From positions 34,415,219 to 34,479,218 of the forward strand of contig OW679197.1 of the NCBI GenBank assembly GCA_940337035.1: 64,000 nt of DNA, written 5' to 3'. This DNA is from Agriotes lineatus. Its lineage: Eukaryota > Arthropoda > Insecta > Coleoptera > Elateridae. The first letter of the stretch is position 1; each line of letters opens with the position of its first letter. This document shows positions 57,191-64,000 of the stretch, one piece after another. A program made the position numbers and the translations under genes. A model generated the notes under the pieces. That model made no database searches. It had not been told where the DNA came from and was given only the letters and a program-made list of their open reading frames with translations.

Positions 57191-58210
57191 ATAGCCAACC
57201 ACAATCAGAGGGTCAAAACTTCTAATTCCAATACTTAAAACAAGAGCACCAGAAACCCAAAAAACACATTACAACACGAGCAGTATAATTCAACCGATTC
57301 CGCAGAATAAAGCAAATCCCACCCTGAAAATAAGGAACTCCAGACAACTAAGAAGAAAACGACAATGATCTAATCAATCCAAAGAAAATGTGTATAGTCA
57401 TAAATGAAAATCTGAGCTACCGTGCAATACCCAACCAAATCACCAGATACAGCGTGAAACTGACCCCCCTACAGTGCACAACCAAACTACCCACGGTAGT
57501 GTATTTTAAATTAGTAGAAACTAACATCTCAACACTAACAACAATTCTAAACGTAACACCTTCTCACAACTGCCGTAAGAAATGTATATCCAGCAATAGT
57601 CTGGATTTGGTAAATCATACAGCATACACACTAATCTAACTTCGAAATAATTTCCTTATTACATTGTCTTTTCAACATATTATTATCAAACATTTTCAGA
57701 TTTTGAGTTGTGCAATGTAACACAATAACAGCTGAGTCTTGGAAATTAATACACTCAACGAAAGTTCCTCAGTCTACAGAAATTATCTTGGAAATATTGA
57801 AATTCTTCATATTTCACCCAAATTGTCGTATTCAGAATCGGTGAAGTTTAATAGGATTCGTGTAAGGTTCACTTTATATTCGCTTTATCCTTACAACTAC
57901 TCCAAATTATGGGTTTCCACACAAAGAACTTACCTTCTCACAGCTGTCTTAAGAAATGTATATCCAAGGGGTGTTCAGTTTGAAAACATCAGATCATATA
58001 TAAATTGGGATCATTTTTGTTGTTAAAAAGGCCACTTGATTTAAGAATATATAAACGATGTTTTTTAAACGTAATAGTGACAGTTGGGTTTTAGAAATTA
58101 ATACACTCGACGGAAGATCTGATAAGTCGTACACCCTACGCATTAACTTAGAAGATATCTTAGGCGACCCTCTTTCTGCCTCCCTCACTTTCCAGACGAG
58201 TAGACGCATT
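57191..58210 (+). repeat. Degenerate direct repeat, period about 350-375 bp
   Basis: ACCTTCTCACA(A/G)CTG..TAAGAAATGTATATCCA occurs at 57558 and 57932. GAAATTAATACACTC(A/G)ACG occurs at 57742 and 58094. The pairs are offset by 374 and 352 bp, implying a diverged tandem duplication with indels. Open frames at 57388-57639 and 57739-58026 run through the units, both translating LEINTL-like starts, but no domain is recognised. A related short stretch lies near 52240. Confidence 0.55.
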
Positions 58211-60467
58211 TCTGGAAATATTTAGCGCGATTTCGGATTCCAAGTTAAGAATAGAGAGCAGGATATGACAAATGAAACGCCTAATCCGGGCCGCACCGTT
58301 CCTAATCCGCAAGAACCAACAAATAATCACTCCGGAATAATCCGGTTGCCAGCAACGGAATATTCAACGGGCTGTCGCCACAGATGCTGTGAATTTAAAT
58401 GTAACTAACGCGCGTTTAATATTCAACAACAGAGTTTGCCTATCGATTTATGCACCTGCATAAGTAAGTTACACGTTTCGACAAACCTGGAATCAATTCG
58501 GCGCCAGTCCATAAATCATCTCCGGCCTTTGTATCAGGTAAATAATGATCAGCCGCCTCCGAAAACAGAAAAGCTATTTATTTCGGGCGGTTGGACAAAC
58601 GACAAGCCGGAGATTTCCTCGTCACTTTTAAGAATTTTAATTCCGAATTCCGGGCTGAAGTTTGATTTACGGAGACGCGCTATCGCGTTAGATAGGGCTT
58701 TAATTATTTCCGTTTGCTCCACGTTAGAAAGGCCTTTTGACTTCTGCAATTAGCCGGCTAATTAAATGGCTCCATTAAATTGGCCCCACGCGGCCTGCTC
58801 CCAAATAAATTACGCCACGCATTCCGAAACGCATCACATACTTGTGAATTCAAACCTAAAGAATTAGTCGACAGAGCTTTTATGGGCCGCAGACAAAGGC
58901 TCTAATCGGACAAATTAATTTTAATAAACAAAAGCCTTTAGCTTTCGCAGATAGTATCAGGACATGAGTTCACACTGTAGTTTTATGTGAATCTCTTTAA
59001 TTACGAATTTCAGGGAATAGAAAATGCTAATTAGTTTGCGGCGACACAGCTTGAAAGAGGTTTGTGAAGCGAATGCCTTCGGAAAAAGTCGCCGCAGTAT
59101 TTTAAATTTTGCAGCAAACGGTAAAGTAAGGTAAATCGTGTGACAGGAGTCGCCGTGTCAACTAGCACCCGTAGGTCTGCAACCTATTGAAGCCGTATTT
59201 TGCACCTACACTTCGCTTACCATAAGGAGATAAGGACACAGAAACGCAGGCATTAAATTTCGAGAAGAAAACGAGCCGTCGTGGGGAGCTCGTGTGGTTG
59301 TTTTCTTCAATTCTATTGCAGAAAGGATCACTGATTTTGAACAAATTAATTTGAACAGTCTAAATCGCCATCTCTTGTCTTGAACAGCAAAATGAGTACA
59401 AGTAATTTCAAATTAAAACCAGCGCTTACAATGGGAATTAAAATATTGTATGCATTCGGTGAAACCATTTACACGGAAATTACAAAAAAAGAGGAACAAA
59501 TAATCTAATGCTAAACCTGTTTATGTGTTGCTGCATTACTGAGGCAGTTACACAGGAAAAAATTAAAGTTCTCTGACTAATAAATTCATAAAAAACAAAT
59601 AATAACTAACTCGAAAAAATCGTGATGAAAAATACCAATAGGAGAATTTTAAAACAAAAAAATCGAGGAATAACAACATGACTGCAAAAACAGGCAATAA
59701 CAATAAAACAAAAATAAAAGTCTAGCAATAATTAATTTTTTTAAATATGTCGATAAAGGTTTTACTACTTTTTTCAATTTTGTTACACCACAAATCGTGG
59801 TTACGACAAAGGATCCAGTTTATTACAGCTGAAAAGAGATTACCACAATAACAGAATAATTTCAAACACCGCTAGCCCGGAGGGTGGCGTGATTGGGGTA
59901 ACAAAGTGGTGCCAGCTGACTCTTCCGGAAGGTCGTAGGTTATTTCGGTATTCCTTACACTGGACAAGGGCTTAATAACTTAAAAGAGGAATTACTGCCT
60001 TAGGCGCCACCGTGTTTGAGTCGGTAAAACAGGACACTTCTTAGACAGAAATAGAAGCGATGCCAAGATATGCTGACAGCTGTTGCAGCAGCGTCCGTCC
60101 AGCGCATCTCAGAGGAACTTATCTTTGGTGCATGCCACTACCACCAGATCAAAACGGAAACATTGGTTAATTTAATATCTACTAAAATGAAAACGCTAAA
60201 ACTATGCATTCACAATATTATGACTTAATGAAACATATTCTCTACATGCCGTCTGGGGTTCTCCTAAGCTACGAAATATTATCATTGGTAATTCTACGTA
60301 CCTAGTTATCTATCGGGATTACTAATTCATGGTACAAGAATGAATGCTTTTGCCTCATATGAACGCTATACGATGTCTTAAAAACGCGAGTTACTTTAAT
60401 TACTTGCGGTACTTTCTATTTAGCGAAAACGATAGGGGCGTAAACTATAATGTAAATTGCACCGTAC
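58211..60467. other. Gene-free stretch with GC-richer 5' part
   Basis: 58230-59110 is GC-richer, free of repeats, and has overlapping frames on both strands (58436-58753 and 58549-58749). This favours conserved non-coding DNA over coding. It contains the TAAT palindrome described separately. 59360-59880 is very A-rich. At 60060-60230 the plus strand is open for about 57 codons, including MLTAVAAASVQRISEEL; unidentified. Confidence 0.3.
58748..58763. promoter_or_regulatory. Perfect 16-bp palindrome with inverted TAAT cores
   Basis: AATTAGCCGGCTAATT is fully self-complementary and presents two homeodomain-type TAAT/ATTA cores facing each other across GCCGGC, in a block with further TAATCC and TAATTA sequences. 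Such palindromes suit dimeric homeodomain binding. The regulatory role is inferred from motif and context only. Confidence 0.3.
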
Positions 60468-60597
60468 CTTGTAAGATCCTGGCGGTGGTGATTGTTGATG
60501 TCCCTTAAGAACGCGCCGGTATCTCTGCCGCTGTAGATGCTTCTGAGAGGTTTGATAGAAACGGGATTAAACGAGCTTGGTTGTGTCGGAGCGATGG
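60468..60597 (-). CDS. Candidate internal exon of an unidentified host gene
   Basis: The minus strand has an acceptor-like site (pyrimidine-containing TTTTCTCAAG, AG at 60598-60599), then 130 nt open in one frame, then AAG followed by GTACGG as donor (60467-60462). The frame reads AIAPTQPSSFNPVSIKPLRS, IYSGRDTGAFLRDINNHHRQ, DLT. It starts with two bases finishing a codon and ends with two bases of an arginine-like codon, so both ends are in the same splice phase relation (2 and 2). Composition is balanced and GC-rich compared with the flanks, with no transposon similarity. I do not recognise the protein. It could be an exon of a gene extending beyond the window or a chance frame in a conserved element. 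Confidence 0.35.
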
Positions 60598-60599
60598 CT

Positions 60600-61112
60600 T
60601 GAGAAAACGTGGTTGTATATGGACAATAGTATAGTATATAGAAAGTTTCAAACCTATACCAAATAGTATATCCTAATCTCTAAATTTGAGTAAAAAGTTA
60701 AAATCTTTTTTTTTATTAGAAAAATCTACACCAAAACATCCTCATATACGTTTATTTAAATAATACGGTAATAAATTTTAAAAGCAATTTGAAGCGACGC
60801 CAATTTGAAATATCTGTCCTGGACCCAAACCTTCTTTAGCATCGAAAATGTATTAAATATAAAATTAGGATTTATTTTCTGTATTCCAAATTCATATAAT
60901 GCTTGTAGATACCACAATATAAATTATATAGTATAAGGTAACATTTAACTTGTTATATCCAAGGATTTAACTTTAGTCCTGGTAATTAATTCTGGCCAGT
61001 TACGACGTTCATTAATTTCGGAAAAGCTCAAACGTTTATTAATTTTGTACCTCGGCGTAGCTCAGTCAAAGAATAATGTTCACCAATTCTCAAATGTATA
61101 CGGTAAGGAAAA
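60600..61112. other. AT-rich DNA, no gene seen
   Basis: If the exon at 60.5 kb is real, this is its upstream intron. No other signal. Confidence 0.35.
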
Positions 61113-61124
61113 CACAGTGTAATT

Positions 61125-61632
61125 GATGATGATGATTCCCATTATTCCCCGGGGGGACATAGGGTGGTTAGAAATTCATTCCACTGTTGCCTGTCGTCTG
61201 CGATTGGTTTCAGCTGTGCGAACGATTTCCTGCTCTCTTCTGCAACAGTCCTCTTCCAGGTCTTTCGTGGTCGTCCTGCCTTCCTTTTCCCTTGCAGATT
61301 CCATTCCAGTACCGTTCGGCATGGTTCTTCGAGGGTTTTCCTTAATGTATGTCAAAGCCAGCCATATTTTCTCTTTTTTATTTCATTATTGATATATTCC
61401 TGTCCCGTTCTTGTCCATAACTCGTTAGAAATTATTTCTGGCCACCAGATCCGTAGAATGTGCCTTAGGCACCTATTTACAAATGACTGCAACTTTATTT
61501 TGAATTTGTTAGTTACGCACCATATTTCTGAACCATAAAGTAGCACTGGTTTGATCATCTCGTTGAAGATGTTTAGCTTTGTTGACTCACTGATATTGCC
61601 TGCCCGCCATACGCCCCCCATGGTCGAAAAAG
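61125..61632 (-). mobile_element. 5'-truncated RTE-like LINE (508 bp)
   Basis: A 12-bp target duplication, CACAGTGTAATT, lies at 61113-61124 and 61633-61644. The minus strand starts within the reverse transcriptase C-terminus (GGVWRAGNISESTKLNIFNE, MIKPVLLYGSEIWCVTNKFK, SFVNRCLRHILRIWWPEI, RTGQEYINNEIKKRKYGWL). After a single stop it continues (HTLRKTLEEP, WNLQGKRKAGRPRKTWKRTV, RQQWNEFLTTLCPPG) and ends at a (TCA)n tail next to the duplication. A short truncated copy with an RTE-style trinucleotide tail and intact flanks is a classic recent LINE insertion. The frame is nearly intact except for the one stop. Confidence 0.88.
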
Positions 61633-61644
61633 CACAGTGTAATT

Positions 61645-62092
61645 ACCATTAATATATTATGATTAAGTAATTTTAAAAAATAAGCTGTAATTTTAATTAA
61701 AATAAAATGTATATTATTATGTATGTATGTATGTATATTAACAAAAATTAACAAATCCTGTTGGCGTCGTGTTGTTTCGGTTTCCTGTTGTTTCCCAGCC
61801 CATCTAGCAGGTAAACACGGCAGTCTGCTTTGTCCGGGATTGAGCCAAGTATGTATTTTGGCCCTGTATAACGGATGCCCCCACAGCACGGCTTTGCTGA
61901 TAACAGTTTTGTTTACATTTGCCGGGCTGTAATTATATTTGGAATTAAAGGAGTTTTTACAGATACCTGTGACTCCTGGAGTGCGTGAGGGTTGGTGCAG
62001 CTGGTGTTCGTGCTCGGGGAGGACAGTTCCCGAGGATGATTGGACCGCAGAATTCTCCAGATGAAATTTGCTGATATTTAACCAGGCAAATG
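61645..62092. other. Unassigned DNA
   Basis: A (GTAT)n run lies near 61719-61737. The following GC-richer part to about 61930 is open on both strands (61587-61889 minus, 61723-61932 plus) with no motif. Nothing called. Confidence 0.35.
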
Positions 62093-62094
62093 TA

Positions 62095-62328
62095 CAGTCG
62101 TGTGCAAATAAATCTGGGACAGAGTTTTTTTCACATGCAGATTCAGTTAAGAATTGAAGAATATCTCCATGGATTTCCTGCTATCAGAAAGAGTTACATT
62201 AAACTTTAATAGGTACTGAAACCCGTAACTCTCTCTGATAAGAGGAAATCCATGGAAATATTCTTCAAATTCTTAACTGAATCTGCATGTGAAAAACACA
62301 TTGTCCCAGATTTATTTGCACACGACTG
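62095..62328. mobile_element. Tc1/mariner-type MITE (234 bp)
   Basis: An almost complete palindrome. The ends CAGTCGTGTGCAAATAAATC and, inverted, GATTTATTTGCACACGACTG are perfect, and pairing continues inward through CACATGCAGATTCAGTTAAG and ATCCATGGAT-type sequence. It is flanked by TA at 62093-62094 and 62329-62330. TA duplication and CAGTCGTG ends fit Tc1/mariner-derived MITEs. High arm identity suggests a fairly recent insertion. No coding capacity. Confidence 0.92.
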
Positions 62329-62330
62329 TA

Positions 62331-63094
62331 CTTGACAGCTCGGTCTTTGCGTGCAGCAGGATTCCTCAGTTTCGGGCTCAGGTCGCTGGTTTCGCCGTTT
62401 GGGCTGCAAGAAAGAGTCGCTGGGCGTATATGGCTGTCCAAACAGGTAATCTAATTACGGTAATTATTTTATTCGCGCCGCCGTCGGGCAGCGTACAAAA
62501 TAATTCCTACAGGTCAAGGTTAGAAATAAATGATCTTATTCTCATCGTATACGGTAATAACGTAAACGTGGGGTTTAGGAATTAACTAGGAATACGTCAA
62601 GAAACCGACAGACACAGCCACATGCTGACGCTAGGAGAGGGCTTAGGGATAATGGAAGTCCAAAGACTCAAGTTCTACGGACAGGATCAGGTTCTAAGCC
62701 TCAGAGGGCTTAGGGCGGAAAGCTCTTCCAGATTACAGCAATTGTTGGTCAGGATCGGTGGACTCAAGAGAGTTCTTATGGTTACTAAACCTGCTTTTAT
62801 ATCCTTTGAACCGCGCTATCAACACCGCCGCTTCAGACGTCGTTAAGTGGGAGGCGGCGAAGGGACTGATTCTTTGTTAGCTTTGCGCATAGCTGCAACG
62901 AGTTTGCTATCACTAGTTCGAGTGCTGGTTAGATGTAGCCCCTGATAACGCTTAAATGAGCGATGCACAATTTAAAAACATTGTTTAATGTTCATTATAT
63001 AATTTTATGGCGATCCTAGCGTTATAAGTATTCGCTACCGAAGAACCTATCACTATCATGTGAGCAGTGACTACGCGTTGTATGCGCACTGAGC
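62331..63094. other. Unassigned DNA with one open frame
   Basis: Plus-strand 62622-62846 (74 codons: MLTLGEGLGIMEVQRLKFYG, ...SSRLQQLLVRIGGLKRVL) has a coding-like composition, but I recognise no family and it has no supporting splice or start context. It might be an exon or a relic of a mobile element. Confidence 0.3.
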
Positions 63095-63215
63095 TAGAGA
63101 TGTTCGATACACCGAAAAGTACCGGTACAATAGTATTGTATCGTATCGATGTAAAAGTATCGGTTCGGGGCAGTATTGTACACAATAGTACAGGTACCTG
63201 AAATACCGGTACACA
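63095..63215 (+). mobile_element. Possible left end of a fourth hAT element
   Basis: TAGAGATGTTCGATACACCG is a typical hAT-style terminus, preceded by CACTGAGC as a potential 8-bp target site. It is followed by repeated ACCGGTAC and AGTATTGTA motifs in both orientations, as in the other hAT elements here. No matching right end (inverse CATCTCTA) is found before the window ends, so the call is unproven. Confidence 0.4.
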
Positions 63216-64000
63216 TTCGATCCATGATATTTTCTAAGTCAGTGTTGCCAACTCTTCGCAAGTTGTATTCGCTAAATTGGTACTAAAAGTCTCCATTTTC
63301 AGACCAAAAGTCGCCAAATACGAAATACGCACATTAGAAAATCAAGGATTTATTGTTTTACAAAGAATAAAGAAATACGTAAACTACTTATGAATATAAA
63401 AATAAAAACTTGCCTATTTATTTACGGAAAAAGACAATTTAACGTTCTAATTGTTCGTACCAAGTGATTACAATTGACAAAAATGCTTAGCCGCGCATGT
63501 ACGGCTGAAAACCAAACTTACAAAAAGAAAATTCGGATTTTTAAAAAATCAAATATCTCGAAAACTATTCAAGATATCGTGAAATGAGTGACATATTTGG
63601 AATCAGGAGAGAAAACTACATAAAAGTGATATTAAAGCCTAAAATGTGAAAATTTGAACATTAAAGTCGAATATTTCGAAAACGGGTTGAGATATCGAAA
63701 AGCCAGTGGTGGATTCGGATTCAGGGGATAAAAATACATAGGAATCCACCATCAGTTGTATTCTGCCTTAACGGGAACCGTGCGACAGACACACAGACAC
63801 ACAGAAAGAGCGATCATAGTAACCACTTACTTTGTAAGTTTGGTTGATAACAAATTGTGCAATGTCCAAACGTTGCAAACTATCAGAGTAAAGATAAAGC
63901 TCCTTCAGTTTTTAATTTCAAATCTCCGGCGTCATGGGCGCAATTATGACCGTCTGGTCACGTACGAAATGCAAATAAATGTCAAGTAAACATAGGTAAT
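63216..64000. other. AT-rich end of window with a loose ~117-bp duplication
   Basis: AAATATCTCGAAAACTATTCAAGATATCG near 63552 is echoed by GAATATTTCGAAAACGGGTTGAGATATCG near 63669. Near 63783 CAGACACACAGACACACAG recalls the CTGTCTGTC run of the three-copy hairpin-ended family, but the ends of that family are not present. No gene. Confidence 0.4.

Noticed and set aside
61587..61932. Opposed frames next to the RTE-like LINE
   Set aside because: They overlap on both strands, and the minus one runs across the LINE's target duplication. Likely chance openness in GC-richer DNA.
63240..63310. CAGTGTTGCCAAC as another transposon terminus
   Set aside because: The sequence resembles ends of several insect elements, but no inverted partner or target duplication is present in the window.

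Overview
This window looks like intergenic or intronic DNA from an arthropod genome, most likely an insect. It is AT-rich and has no long open frame, no operon layout and no bacterial signals. It is crowded with decayed transposable elements of insect type: hAT, Tc1/mariner, PIF/Harbinger, Helitron, Jockey-like and RTE-like LINEs, a Penelope-like element and tRNA-derived SINEs. I cannot name the species and recognise no intact host gene. The best host-gene candidate is one 130-nt exon-like segment on the minus strand near 60.5 kb, with a proline/alanine-rich segment near 24 kb as a weaker one.

Layout. 0-8.6 kb: a 15-bp minisatellite, the first copy of a three-copy hairpin-ended repeat, two short hAT elements with exact 8-bp target duplications, a LINE reverse transcriptase remnant and a tRNA-derived SINE. 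8.6-17.6 kb: mostly featureless DNA with GC-richer blocks that may be conserved regulatory sequence. 17.64-19.95 kb: an ordered array of three module types (A, B, C) in the order A-B-B-C-A-C-C', each bounded by GACTATT; types B and C carry very long palindromes. This array is the least explained structure here. A related single foldback unit lies at 28.9 kb and another long hairpin at 20.35 kb. 22-23 kb: the second copy of the hairpin-ended repeat, inverted. 25.4-32.4 kb: a transposon graveyard with a LINE interrupted by a Harbinger-type MITE, a Penelope-like GIY-YIG/RT fragment with a hammerhead-ribozyme-like motif beyond its 3' end, a second LINE, a Jockey-like tail, and two separated halves of a Tc1-like transposase. 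33.3-34.5 kb: a 1.2-kb internally deleted hAT element with terminal repeats, target duplication and a multiply frameshifted transposase. 37-43.3 kb: second SINE, another LINE, a deleted mariner, a Helitron helicase remnant and a 144-bp tandem repeat. 44-51.5 kb: a candidate solo LTR, an inverted-repeat block enclosing a tRNA-Gly-like sequence, a 635-bp foldback MITE and the third copy of the hairpin-ended repeat. 53.5-64 kb: a third short hAT element, a degenerate ~360-bp repeat, the exon candidate, a 5'-truncated RTE-like LINE, a Tc1/mariner-type MITE and the start of a possible fourth hAT element.

The parts do not form a pathway. They record repeated insertion, deletion and decay. Non-autonomous elements would have depended on transposases supplied from elsewhere, because every transposase or reverse transcriptase seen here is broken. 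Element boundaries with TIRs and target-site duplications are read directly from the sequence. Protein-family calls rest on recognised motifs without a database search.
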